Shown here: piece by piece, positions 33,651 to 46,400 of the stretch
How positions within the stretch are numbered: position 1 is the first letter of the stretch
Layout of the letters: each line of letters starts with the position of its first letter
From: Carya illinoinensis
Taxonomy: Eukaryota; Streptophyta; Magnoliopsida; Fagales; Juglandaceae
NCBI RefSeq assembly: GCF_018687715.1
Contig: NC_056755.1
Coordinates: 9,187,501-9,251,500, forward strand
Direction of reading: 5' to 3'
DNA: 64,000 bases
Made by a program: the position numbers and the translations under genes
Notes under the pieces: model-generated
The model's database searches: none
What the model saw: only the letters and a program-made list of their open reading frames with translations
Told to the model about the DNA's origin: nothing

Positions 33651-34038
33651 CACGTGGGGGTAACCAACAAGAATTTCAGAGACAACTCCTCCGTCCCTTA
33701 CTTCTGTGGCTCTTAAACCAGCAATCAATCGTCAACAATCGAACTCCATCGAACGAAACCGACACCGACAAGTAGCGATCCTACACGCACGCACGCTTAT
33801 GACCCACATGCACCAACATCCTCTCCTCGTGGCGCACTTTCATTGGCTGAGACGCTTGATTTCGTCCCGACCAAAAACCCGCCCTTTTTTTTTCTAATCT
33901 CATAAAACCCAACACGTGGAGACACAATTTCTGACCTCGAAGAGTTCTTGAATCTTAATCCTCAGCATCCACGTGTCAGATCGCGCCACCCCTGCAAGCC
34001 ACGCATAAAAATCCTCAAAGGTCTGAGGTCGCCACGTG
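33651..34038 (+). promoter_or_regulatory. Cluster of four CACGTG (G-box/ABRE) motifs
   Basis: CACGTG occurs at 33651-33656, 33913-33918, 33970-33975 and 34033-34038, all within 440 bp upstream of a TATA box. Two have ABRE-type flanks (CCACGTGT, CCACGTGA). Such clusters bind bZIP/bHLH factors and often give ABA or stress response. Confidence 0.7.
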
Positions 34039-34091
34039 ACATGTCGTGGTGGAGTAGGTCACAGCAGCTCTATATCCATACAAGTCTCTTC

Positions 34092-34099
34092 CTATATAA
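34092..34099 (+). promoter_or_regulatory. TATA box of the small three-exon gene
   Basis: CCTATATAAAGGG. A start of transcription 25-30 bp downstream falls close to the ATG at 34121, which favours the second in-frame ATG at 34145 as the translation start. Confidence 0.75.
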
Positions 34100-34144
34100 A
34101 GGGTTGGCTCAACCTTTAACATGAAAGATAAGCTGGAAACAAAA

Positions 34145-35144
34145 ATGGAACGGGTAGGAGGAGCATCTTCTGTGAGGATTGATAGGAAATCCTCCATAGA
34201 TTCCGAACCCAGAACTTTGAGCATCGATCAAATCCACTATGCCAGGGTAACAACATATATATATATATATATATATTGCTTCTCTTTTTCATATATATAT
34301 ATATATGATTTTGCAGTGTTTTTAGAGAGAGAGAGATTTATGGCATAGGTTTGTGATAGTTTTTGTTTTCTGTTTGTAGGAGGCAGCGCTGTATGTGATG
34401 AAAACTATGTCCATTGAAGAAGCAATGAGTAATTTCACGCAGGTAAAGCAAAGCCTAGCATTGGAAAGAGAGAACTCTTGATCAGTCATAAATTTTACAG
34501 AGTTTTATATGAATGATCACGATCACTAATTATATATTTTTGATTTCTTGATTTCAATGATATCTGCCATATGCAAGAGGCCCAAATCCTTTACCATGCA
34601 TGCATGCATGCGGCTTAAAGTTAGAGATCATGGATAACCCTCATGATGATCCTTTGGTAGTTTGATGCATACATGCATAGGTATGCAACAAACAATTAAT
34701 TAAGAATCTGCATGCTTGACGTATGATATATATAATTTTCTTGCTAGCACTTGGATTATTTACGTACACAACAGACATATGCATACTACCTTCTTCTTCT
34801 TCTTCTTCTTCTTCTTCTTTTCCATTAAATAGAGATTTTTGATCTGTAAAACATGAATTGTCTTGTGTTGCAATCCAAAGAAATTGCTTGTAATTTTACT
34901 GTAGTCCTTGTCCAGAATCTCTGGCCTGTCTTAGATCTTTGTATGTTGTTTCTGCAACTGATTGATCTAATTAATTTAACAAATTCCAAATGGCAATTTG
35001 CAGGGATTAGAACCAGTTGTTAGTGCTGGAAGGTGTAATAAAAATAATGCAATATTGATAGATACAGGTGAAGAGCTGGAGCATGCAGCTGGAGATCATC
35101 ACCATCCACCTGGACGCAGGGATATTGCATCTGCACCTTTCTAG
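34145..35144 (+). CDS. Small plant-specific protein, three exons, 101 aa
   Basis: Exons 34145-34246, 34380-34442 and 35004-35144 join in phase, with GT-AG introns (AGG|GTAACA...TTGTAG; CAG|GTAAAG...TTGCAG). The protein starts MERVGGASSVRIDRKSSIDS, has a central helix-like segment (IHYAREAALYVMKTMSIEEAM) with GLEPVVSAG after it, and ends GRRDIASAPF. There is no signal peptide or membrane segment. The conserved-looking core suggests one of the small plant proteins of unknown function, but I cannot name the family. An upstream in-frame ATG at 34121 would add eight residues but lies too near the TATA box. Four CACGTG boxes upstream suggest ABA or stress control. It lies just left of the tandem duplication and is not itself duplicated. 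Confidence 0.75.
34788..34820. repeat. (CTT)n microsatellite in intron 2
   Basis: Eight to ten CTT repeats in the second intron of the small gene. TA-dinucleotide runs lie in intron 1 (34255-34308). Confidence 0.9.
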
Positions 35145-36440
35145 TTTTTATTTTTATTTTTATTATTATATCACATACTATGCCAATTTTTTGTCGTCTT
35201 CTTCTTAATTTTGATCTTTTGTCATGTAAAGAGGTTCGTCATGTACAGGATGGAATTTTGCCTAATTTCCATGATCATCCTATTTGATTGTTTCTCATGA
35301 TCATATTTTCAAGATTTTTTTAAGTTAGAAAGAACTCCCATGATTATTAATTGTGACGTACGAATATTGTTCAAATAACACTACTTATATAAATGACGTC
35401 ATTAATGGATCTGATGATCATATATATATATATATATGCATGTTGCCATTAATAAATAAAAGATATATTAAGATTATTGAGTGTTTAAGAATTGATTAGT
35501 AAACCTCTCAATTTTAATTTTTTGATATGACAATGTCCAAAACTATACTCGATCTTTCAAATATATATTGCCAATTACACGTATCATATTTTAATATTTG
35601 AAGTGATTTTTATCATATAAAGTCATTAAAATATATTATCAGTACTGTAGATTCAAAGATCTTATACGATGAAGAGTTGCTCTAGATTATCTGATTAGAT
35701 CATTCACATCCGGCTAGTCAATGTTTAGATTTTCTTTGTTTCGAGTCTTTGACCGTCCAAAAGTGGGAAATTTATGGTATTCTTTACCTTCTGGGCAAAC
35801 CAAAATCTAAATTCGGCTCAAGTAACCTGAATTCCAAGACCAAATGAGCAAAGAACAAAAGTCTCTACTTAACGAGCCTTCACTGCCCGCCCGGCCCCTG
35901 TCTTTAATCTTAAGTAAAATGAAGTCAAATCAATTAAGTGAACAGCCCAACCGAGTAAGAAGATACAGAAAACACACTGCATACAGATTACAGACTACAG
36001 AGGAGGAGCTTTTTTCTTGGGTTTTAGTGGGCATCCTTACTAAATAGACATCCTTGTACAAAAGCCATCCAAATGGCCACCCGTGCAACAGAGCACCTGG
36101 GCTGATTATGGCAACGGACAAAAGATGTTCTCACAAAAATTTTTCTAACATTGCCCTCGTGGACTTAGAGCAGTTATTAGAAACACTGAAAGAAAATTCT
36201 ATTAGCAATAGAATCACAAAGTACATACGAGCTCGCAAGCAGGGCATTAATGGGATGATAAAATCCATCCGATATCAATGTCACCAAAATTCGGGACTTT
36301 AAACAGAATGAATCCACCGTATATCAATCACAAATAATAAACACACACTATCTTACAAGTATTTTTGTCATATAATTTCATGCGTGTAAGTATAGAAGAA
36401 AAAAGGTATTAATTAGTGGCTGATCCTTTTTTTCTACCCC

Positions 36441-39317
36441 TCAGCTATCCAGTGGTGACTCTAGATCCTTCATGTAAATACGATCCTCCTGATGAACACT
36501 GGGTTCCTGAACATTGCCATCTACACTCGGTCCAGCAGTGTTGTCCCAGTCCCAAATGATGGTGTTTATCAACTCATGGAAAAAGAGATCATCTTGATCA
36601 GGATCAAATTCATCACGACTGAGATTCTGTCAAATCCATAAGGAAATTGTACATAAGTAGGATAGAACGTCAAGGACAACATGCAAGCAGAAGACAAAAG
36701 TACATGAAGAATAACATTACGAGTTTTTGTCTATACCATTAGCATGGAAAAAGTAGAGATTCACAAACAATTAAGATCATGCCATCCAATCAAAAACATC
36801 AACAATGATATGATATACTTTCACTTTCGATATACTTTCACTTTCAGTAAGTAGATTATTTATTTTCCAAAACCAACAAATTCTTGTATACTTCATGAAA
36901 ATTTGTATACAGGAATGTGGTAATGCATATCTAGAATAAGTATTTGTCCACAATCTCTTCCCACTATTAATAACAGTGTTATGAAAATCAAGTGAGTTAT
37001 AAACTGGTTTCAAATCATATGACATATATTATATATTTTGATAAGCAGTCTTAAAAGTTCAGGTTGCTGTTTCCAATATCATATAATTTTAAAATTACAA
37101 CAAATCTATGATACGATCATTGATTAACAGCTTGTTTACAGGTTTGCACAGCTTTATCATTATTTTCAAAATTGCCTTAGAAAATGGGCTGAGAAAGGAA
37201 AGAAAAAGAATGAAATGTGGATTGCCAATATTAGAAATACTATATGTTGCACAATTTGGATCCGGTTATCTGTATTGTGGTTCAGTGGTGAGTTAATATG
37301 ATAGAAATGAATGATACTTGGCAACTATCACATTAAAAAACATGAATGTATTAGATCAGACAAGTGAACAATGTCCAAAGCTCTCGGTAAGTGTGTAATG
37401 AACAGTGAACATTAGAAAAGATGTCATGCTTAAAATTCCGGCTGCAACTAGATTAAGGAGATATTGCTGCCACCCACCTCATTTGTTTCATCTCCACACG
37501 AAATCACAGTGTTGTCCTCAACGAGGTGGTGAGCAAGCACTGAATTCTCATCCTCATTATCAGCACGCACGGCTGGAAGTATAATTTTTTTTTATAAGTA
37601 AGAAGAATATTTTATTGATATAAAGATAGGCATAGCCCAAGTACTGCCGGAAGAATATCACCTGAAACTTGATACAACTTACTCGAGACATTATTACGGG
37701 GAACATCTGAAATGATCCCCTCAAACTGTGATGGCACAGTCTCAGATAGACTTGACTCAGATGTCGCGCCAACCAATGATGTGGTGCCAATAGCAGCAGA
37801 ACTGATAGTGTCATTAGGCAGCATAAAACTTGTGGTAGACCTGCCAGCCAAGGTAACATCTTCTGCACAGTCAGCCTCCTCAACATCACTCCAATCACTC
37901 CAATCTTCTTCTTTAAATGGTGCTACATATCGGGCACCATTTTTTGGCCCCTTGCCCTTCTTCTGGAAAATCTTACAAAGCACATATGAGTTCTGCGAGA
38001 CAAATGTCACAAGAATCAATTCAAAAACGGCCACCATAGCACCATCGATTGGTTTTACATATGCAGGAACAAAAATGGAAATCTAGTATAACTTATACAT
38101 ATCACTCCTCTATGCTCCATTTTTTGAAAGGGATAAAATTATTTCTCTGCCATTTTTGCTCGCTCTCCTTCAGAAGGGAAGGCATAAGTAGGAAATAACT
38201 AATTGTCTCTTGAGGAAAATACATTTCAAAATTACCCTTACAAAGATTTCCAGATTTTGAAGTATGCATATTCGTGGGGGCAATTCTGGAAACTCACATA
38301 AAGATATACATGCGGTGAGGAACAAGAAAAAAAATGAAGCATCTACAAAATGGAAAGACTGACAAATAATAGAGCCCCGAGGGAGTAAATGCATTTACAA
38401 AACTATCCTTGTTTCAACATGGCATAAAACTCAATAAACAAGAACCCTTTTACATGGAGATTATGGAAACACGCATATGTTAAACTACTAAAGAGGATGG
38501 AAACTTCATAAATAAAGGAGCCAACAAATACACACATTAAAATTTCTTTTTCTTTTTTCAAAATTAAAATTGAGTGCTCCTTCGGACCATTTTTGACAGA
38601 AAATAACCAAAGCCTGGAAATAGATGTGCCATTCCAAATAGGAATGAACTAGTTATAAATTAGCTCATACAAAAAACACATCAGATAACAAAGCCTTTTT
38701 TCCTAATCCAAGCAACAACGACAACAACGCTTTTGATCATACAAGCAAGAGTATCAAACCAAGAATGATAAATATCCAAGCATTACCTGAACATAATCTT
38801 CCATAGCCAGATTCTCATAGTTAAGACTGTACTCATACATAACCCAATCTGTTCGTTTCCTTTGTCTGTGAAAAATCATTGTTGTTCTTGAGCCCACCAA
38901 CACTTCATTGTGAAAAACATTTGGACACTTTCCGGTGCTTTTCCAGTACCCAAATTCAGTTGAGCGATTCACTCTAGGCCCATTGGCATATTTTTTCTCA
39001 ACTGGGCAAAAGAAGTACCATTGCAGATCACCACTACTCGAAATGGATTTTTCTGATGAAGGAAAATGCACACTTCAGTAAGGAACAACGAGAGAAAGCA
39101 TAATACACTAATCAACCATGACAACAAAAACATGTACATAAGATTGCTCCCGTGTACCTTTAAGATCCCATGGGGCAAACTCGTAGATGTTAACCTCTGC
39201 AATTTCTCGAGGACGGAACCTTCTCTTCTTAACTTTCTTCTTTAGATAAAAAAGAACCAGCTCAACATCAGTAGGATCAAAATGATACCCCGGCTGCCGG
39301 CGCGGCATTCTCCCCAT
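36441..39317 (-). pseudogene. NAC-type transcription factor gene 1, disrupted by LINE
   Basis: Exons 39158-39317, 38787-39052, 37478-37992 and 36441-36626 (minus) have GT-AG introns in the same positions as gene 2. The start at 39317 (MGRMPRRQPGYHFDPTDVEL) opens a NAC domain: subdomain A has HFDPTD instead of the usual RFHPTD, followed by [20 protein letters not shown] and [17 protein letters not shown] tail in exon 3 (37583-37640) brings a TAA, giving at most 268 aa and losing the conserved C-terminus ([10 protein letters not shown], ending LESPLDS). The NAC domain itself is still open, so a truncated DNA-binding protein is possible. A non-coding first exon probably ends at 40118. Confidence 0.85.
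37583..37640 (-). mobile_element. LINE 3' tail inserted in NAC1 exon 3
   Basis: On the minus strand CTTGGGCTATGCC...AATAAAATATTCTTC is followed by a run of A, the same L1-type tail as at 52974-53040 and 56710-56765. CTTCCAGC-like target copies flank it. NAC2 lacks it at the matching place (near 45583). Confidence 0.85.
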
Positions 39318-40118
39318 CAATTAATTCAAGGCAAAGTCCCAAGTGTCGTCTTTCACAGAAACAATTTCTTAACTTTCTTAGAATGCAATGAGAATGGAGC
39401 TATCCCCAAAAAGAAAACTGAAAATTGTCACGTCCAATCCCAAAACAAGATCTTCCGCGAATCCAATAGCCTCCCCAAATTCTTGGAACAAAACCGAAAA
39501 ATTGACAAATGTTTTTCGTTGAGATCAAAAGACATTTGGCGCGCAGTGATTACCCTGCTATCAACATTATTAAGCACGCAATCCGAAAAAGCCCAAAACA
39601 GACACCACAGACTAAATTAGAAGATAAATAAACCAACGAATCAAATTTTGAAACCTTTCTTTCCAAGCAGATGACACCCGTGACAAAGTTAACATCAAAG
39701 GAAGATGAAACTATAGTAAATTGCCACAGAACAATCGAATTGAGTAAAAATATGACAGAACACGTTTTCACTAAATTGAAAATTTGAAGCAAACCCAAAC
39801 AATATTAAAACTCGAGAGGCATATAAATCAAATAATCAATCGGCCCAACCTAACGCTCCTCAAAATGGGAAAAAAAGAAATACTCAAGAAAGCTACAGTA
39901 TACGAAGATGAAAATGAACTAGCCGTGAAACACAAAATAGAAGAAAAGCCCAAGAATCGCTAGAAAAACGAAACAAGTCAAACAGAGAAACCCAAGAAAC
40001 CTAGAGACAGCAATAAACATAAAAACAAAACCCCTAAAACTCAAGCGAAATCAAACGTACATCACATCATAAACATTCAGAAAGTCGGAGAAACGCGTAA
40101 AAACTCAGAGACCGTACC

Positions 40119-41266
40119 TGTAGTAAAAGGAAACCCAGAGAGAGAAATCAAACAACAGTGTAGATGACCAAAGATAGTTTTTTTGGGGGGTGGAGGGATG
40201 GAAGTTGATATCAGAGTTGGGAGAGACGCTGCTCGAATGTTTTTATCGGTCGGGAAACTTTGCTGCCAATCTACCTTTTTTTTTTTGTTTTTTGAATTTT
40301 GCTTTGAATTACTAATCCAGAGTTTTGATTGGTTCGTTTTAGTTAAATGAATGCGGCTCTTTATGTATTTATGACGTCATATATAATTCGAAGGATGACG
40401 AATGCCAATGCCACCGGTAAATCTTTCTTAGATCACGTTCACAGTACGTTTTCGGGAAGAGTAATGAATTTGTGGAATTTGTGCAGTGCGTGAGTGTGCT
40501 GTAATTGTTTTAAAAAATAGAAAAATTTATTATTAAAAATTAATTTTTTTATATAAATTTTATATTTATTTTTTTTAAATAATTACATAACACTTACACA
40601 ATTATAATTATAACAATTATTTCTCTTTAAAAAATAATTGTTGATTTTATTCTTCTGATAATCAGTTATATTCAAGACAAATGTTAATCGCCAAGAGTTT
40701 TTTTTTTTTCGTTTTCTCCTGCTTTTTTCCTCTCATTGTCAGTGAGATTTTCCTTTTGGTTGATTGATCAAACGGGGTATGAACTCAAGTCTAATGAGCT
40801 TATTCATGAAATAAATTATGATAATATTATTTTAAAAAATAGAAAATAATATTATGCCACCATGTCTCAGAAGAAGATCATACTATTATATCATTCAAAA
40901 AATCTTAAGAAACAAATTTAAGGTGAATAATTCAAATTTATGAAATTATGAAGTGTTGTTAAAATTGAGATATTTTATATTCATAAGAACATCTGGTTTA
41001 TTTTTTTTCCCTTTTAAAATGAGGGGCCCAACAAGAGAAGTTTCAAAGAGGTCACTCATCCTAATACAATTTTCGCCCAAGCATACTTAACTGTAGAGTT
41101 CTGATGAGATCCGATGTATTTGTACTGGTATGATTGCACCCACAAGAAACATATGGTGTTCTTCCAAGAAAGCCAAGTGAAATTAACAAACACGTTTAAT
41201 ATCTACCCTCACCTCGTATGATGGATTTCTCACATCATCTGTCGGATTGGGTGATAAATTTTGGGC
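40119..41266. other. NAC1 5' flank and intergenic DNA
   Basis: Contains the NAC1 upstream region (minus strand, from 40119 rightwards), an AT-rich MITE-like block (40455-40635), and DNA matched at 48264-49371 in unit 2. No coding region. Confidence 0.5.
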
Positions 41267-42230
41267 ATGTTTTGCATGTTGGTCTTCCTCTTTTCTCTGT
41301 AGTAAGCTTCGTCATTATGTATAGAAACATGTTGATGTTTTCATCTGAGCCGAATGCAGAGCCAATCGACCAACACAATACAGGATACACAAAAGTTCAC
41401 CAACACGTACAGGATACACAATACTGAATTGATGCAAAGGTTGATCAAAGATCTCTACCACCAATTTGCTTTATACTTTATAAGTTGCAACGAAAAAGAA
41501 AAAAAAAAAAATCACTACAGAAGATAAACGGTAAGTTGTACATGATACAATCATAACACTCTTTTTCCCAAGAATATTCCAACACAACTTTGAAACCATA
41601 ATCACAAACTCCGGGAACAGCAGGCCAACATTCAAATGTTGAATCTTGTTCCATGCTTTTAATCGGAAAGATTATATCCACAGCAGATGGAAGTGAAAGA
41701 TGCAAAAGAACCATGCCCGAACGAATGCTTCAGATCACTAACCAGTGCAAAACATGTAGCAATTGCAGTCGCCGGAAAATCCGTCTGCGGCAACCGTACT
41801 CAGAGCTTGGTAGTTTCCGGGACCTTCTTTTTAATTTCTGTAGAGATTTGATCTCTGACCTGTCCTTTCCACTGGAGTAGCTCTGTACAGTATGTGTTCT
41901 TCCCCATGAAGGTTAGGACCGCTAAATTAAAAAATTTTTTAAAAAAAAGCAAGCCCTGTTGAAGAAAAATGCACCTGCGAGACTTCTGAGAAATATTCTG
42001 CCCATACAGTTACAAATTCCTCACAGCCAGCAAAAAAGAAAAAGAAAAAGGAGGCCATGAACTACCATTAACTCTTTTACCTCCAAGAGAACCCTACAGC
42101 CATCCCACAATAACCAAAATGGCCTTACAAAGTTACATCACACGGTGGCTGACATGCAATTTTAATCAGGGCTCCTAAACTGGGCTAGTCTTTTCAAATG
42201 GGGCAACCATGCAGGTGTTGACATTCGATT

Positions 42231-42316
42231 TCATAATATTCCATTCAAAACCCTCTGATAGTCCGCCATGCATCTAAGCTGCTGCTTATCAGGGAAAGCA
42301 CCTCTGACACACATTG
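42231..42316 (-). pseudogene. PI4K beta pseudogene fragment, copy B (last exon only)
   Basis: Copy of the last PI4K exon with about 16 bp missing (after 'ccctctgata', where 'ataatcatactgccta' stands in copy C). The loss shifts the frame. Similarity to PI4K ends near 42380 at the duplication junction, so no other exons are present. Confidence 0.9.
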
Positions 42317-43402
42317 CTGCAAGAAAACAACAGACACCCCTATTATAACCATAGCAAAGAAATGCTCTACGGTAGAGATATCATGTATTTAGAAAACAAC
42401 TAACACTACTTATAAATGACGTCATTAATGGATCTGATGATCATATATATATATATATATATGCATGTTGCCATTAATAAATAAAAGATATATTAAGATT
42501 ATTGAGTGTTTAAGAATTGATTAGTGAACCTCTCAATTTTAATTTTTTGACATGACAATGTCCAAAACCATATTCGATCTTTCAAATATATATTGCCAAT
42601 TACACGTATCATATTTTAATATTTGAAGTGATTTTTATCATTTAAAGTCATTAAAATATATTATGAGTACTGGGGATTCAAAGATCTTATACCATGAAGA
42701 GTTGCTCTAGATTATCCGATTAGATCATTCACATCCGGCTAGTCAATGTTTAGTTAATCAGCCTAGCTAGCTAGTACCAAAGCTTAGATTTTCTTTGTTT
42801 CGAGTCTTTGACCGTCCAAATGTGGGAAATTTATGGTATTCTTTAGCTTCTGGGCTAACCAAAATCTAAATTTGGCTCAAGTAATATGACTTCCAAGACC
42901 AAATGAGCAAAGAACAAAAGGAGGAAGAAGATACAGAAAACACACTGCATACAGATCACAACAGAGAAGCTTTTTTCTTGGGTTTTAGTGGGCATCCTTA
43001 CTAAATAGACATCCTTGTACTAAAGCCATCCAAATGGCCACCTGTGCAACAGAGCACCTGGGCTCATTATGGCAACGTACAAAAGATGTTCTCACAAAAA
43101 ATTTTCTAACATTGTCCTCGTGGACTTAGAGCAGTTATTAGAAACACTGAAAGAAAATTCTATTAGCAATAGAATCACAAAGTGCATACAAGCTCGCATG
43201 CAGGGCATTAATAGGATGATAAAATCGATCCGATATCAATGCCACCAAAATTCGGGAGTTTCAACAGAAATGATTCCAACGTATATCAATCACAAATAAT
43301 AAACACACACTATCTTACAAGTATTTTTGTGATATAATTTCATGGGTGTAAGTATAGAAGAAAAAAGGTATTAATTAGTGGCTGATCCTTTTTTTCTACC
43401 CC

Positions 43403-46400
43403 TCAGCTATCCAGTGGTGACTCTAGATCCTTCATGTAAATACGATCCTCCTGATGAACACTGGCTTCCTGAACATTGCCATCTACACTCGGTCCAGCAG
43501 TGTTGTCCCAGTCCCAAATGATGGTGTTTATCAACTCATGGTAAAAAGGATCTTCATGATCAATTTCATCACTACTGAGATTCTGTCAAATCCATAAGCA
43601 AATTGTACATAAGTAGGATAGAACTTCAAGGACAACATGCATGCAGAAGACAACAGTACATGAAGAATAACATTAGCAGTTTTAGTCTGTACCATTAGCA
43701 TGGAAAATGTAGAGATTCACAAAAAATTAAGGTCGTGCCATCCAATTAAAAACAGCAACAAAGATATCATAGACTTTCACTTTCAGTAAGTAGATTATTC
43801 ATTTTCCAAAATTAACAAATGCTATTTGAATTTTTAAATTTGTATTCTTCATGAAAATTAGCACACGAACAGAGCAAACCAAAGTTCAAAACATCGGCAC
43901 CAGACAAAAGGCTGTGAAACTAGATACAAAAAGAAGGAAAGATTAAGACTAATGGCAGTTTAGTCCCAGTGATGATAGTTGGACAAGAAACATTGGTATG
44001 CAATAAGACTAGATTCTAACAAATTGGAAATAAAACAAAGTACTTTTTTTTTTGGGGGGGGGAGAGGAGAGGGAGGGGGGGTGCGGTTGGGGGATAAAAT
44101 ATTACATTAGCTTAATTGACTGATAAGCACTTGCAACTACGTCAAACAATATGGAAAAATGAATAATTAGGGAAAAATAACCAATATGGAAACAATAATT
44201 AGGGTAAAATGAACAGAAAAAAAGAGAAGATAAAAAAGGGCAAGCGGACAAAGGAACAAGATAAAAGCAAGAAGAGAGAAAATAATGCCCAAAACCCTAA
44301 TGCACTGATTTTGAAAGGCAAACAGGAGCACTGTAGGAAAAAGGCCAGTTATAATGCCAAAAAAAAAAAACTACCTTGGACACACATAATTTAATATTAA
44401 CAACAACCACATTCACAAATATTATATCATCACATCAGTAAGCAGCAATGATATTTTGATAGCAACACTTGTTTTAAGTGGATACGTATAAAATGCAATT
44501 AATAGTTTAACACAAGCATTCCTGAAAAAACTGTTAGATGCATATATAAAATGAATCCTATAAGAAAACAAGAACAGCAGGATCATAAAACCAACAACAC
44601 AATTGCTGTGTTATGTAGAATAGAAACAGGAGTGTGGTATGCATATCTAGAATAAGTGTTTGTCCACACTCTCTTCCCACTATTAATAATAGTGTGATAT
44701 GAAAATCAAGTGAGTTATAAACTAGTCTCAAATCATATGATATATATATTATATTATATTTTGAAAAGTAGTCTTAAAAGTTCACGAAACTTATTAAAAC
44801 TTAGAAGGCAACTAAGGTTGCTGTTTCCAGTATCATATAATTTTAAAATTACATTAATGAATCTATGGAAAGATTATTGATTAACCCCTAGAGGTTGGCT
44901 CAAGTGGTAAAGGCCTTGGGATTTGGGGTATGCTCCACCCAGTGTAAGGTTCGAATCCCCTTGGGTGTAGACAATCTCTAGGGGCGATCGGGGGATTTTC
45001 CACTTGAATTACTCGAGGTGCACTTGTAGCAAACTATTTGCCGAGGGCCTGTGCACCCCCGAGATTAGTCGGGATGCTGTTTCCGAACACCCAGTGCCAA
45101 TCAAAATCAAAATAAATAAATAAAAGATCATTGATTAACAACTTGTTTACAGGTTTGCACAACTTTATCATTATTTTCAAAATTGCCTTAGAAAATGGAC
45201 TGAGAAAGGAAAGGAAAAGAATGAAATTTCGATTGCCAATATTAGAAATATATGTTGCACAGTTTGGATCAGGCTATCAGTATCGTGGTTCAATGGTGAA
45301 TTAATATGATGGAAATGAATGATACTTTGTAACTACCACATTAAAAAACATGAATGCATTAGATCAGACAAGTGAACAATGTCCAAAGCTCTGGGTAAGT
45401 GTGTAATGAACAGTGAACATTAGAAAATATGTCATGCTTAAAATTCCGACTGCAACTAGATTAAGGAGATATTGATCTACCCACCTTATTATTTTCATCT
45501 CCGGACAAAATCACAGTGTTTCCCTCTGCGAGGTAGTAATCAAACATTGAACTAATCTCATCCTCATTATCAGGAAGCACTGTTGGAAGAATATCACCTG
45601 GCAGAGCTTGATACAACTGACTCGTGACATTATTATGAGGAACATCAGAAACCCCCTCGCACTGTGATGGCACAGTCAAAGATAGACATGACTCAGATAT
45701 CGTGCCACCCAATGATGTGGTGCCAATAGCAGCTGAATTGATGTTGTTATTAGGCAGCATAAAAGTTGGGGTAGACGATGTAGCCAAGGTAACATCTTCT
45801 GCACAGTCAGCCACCTCAACACCACTAACATCACTCCAACCACTCCAATCTTCTTCTTTAAAAGGTGCTCCGTATTGGGCACCATTTCTTGGGCCTCGGC
45901 CCTCCTTCTGGAAAATTTTACAAAGCACATATTTGTTCTGCAAGACAAATATCACAAGAATCAATTAAAAAATGGCCACCATAGCACCATCAATTGGTTT
46001 TACATATGCAGGAACAAAAATGGAAATATAGTATAACTTATACTGTTATACATATCGCTCCCCAATGCCCCATTATATCTGTCATATTGGTAAAGCCATC
46101 TTTTGAAAGGGATATAATTAATTGTTATTTTTTTATCCCTCTCCTTCTGAAGGGAAGGCATAAGTAAGAAATTACTAATTGTCGCTCGAGGACAATACAT
46201 TTCAAAATTAGCTTCACAAAAATTTCCACATTTTGAAGTATGCAGATTTGTAGGGGCGCAGGGGCAATTTTGGAAACTCATAAAGAGATTCATGTATTTA
46301 GAAACAGGAAAAAAATGAATCATCTACAAAATGAAAAGATTGACAAAGAATACAGCACAGGGAATAAATGCATTTGCAAAACTATCCTTGCTTCAACATG

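Larger units (their letters stand above)
35377..42380. repeat. Tandem duplication unit 1
   Basis: About 7 kb, directly repeated from 42401. Both units begin 'aacactactta..taaatgacgtcattaatgg' and contain a minus-strand NAC gene followed by PI4K 3' sequence. Unit 1 stops inside PI4K intron sequence at 'ggtagaga', where unit 2 begins after about 20 bp of filler. It carries a LINE tail in NAC exon 3 and lacks the SINE and roughly 0.7 kb near 43870-44600 found in unit 2. The stretch 35145-36440 holds no further gene I can support. Confidence 0.9.

Noticed and set aside
36054..36302. 82-aa frame downstream of NAC1, with a similar frame at 43069-43299
   Set aside because: It lies in the region expected to hold the NAC 3' UTR on the other strand, and the two copies diverge at the ends. 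There is no domain or promoter evidence.
44896..44958. Possible tRNA gene (A and B boxes)
   Set aside because: No cloverleaf or acceptor stem can be drawn. The 15-bp target duplication and A-rich tail show that it is a SINE.
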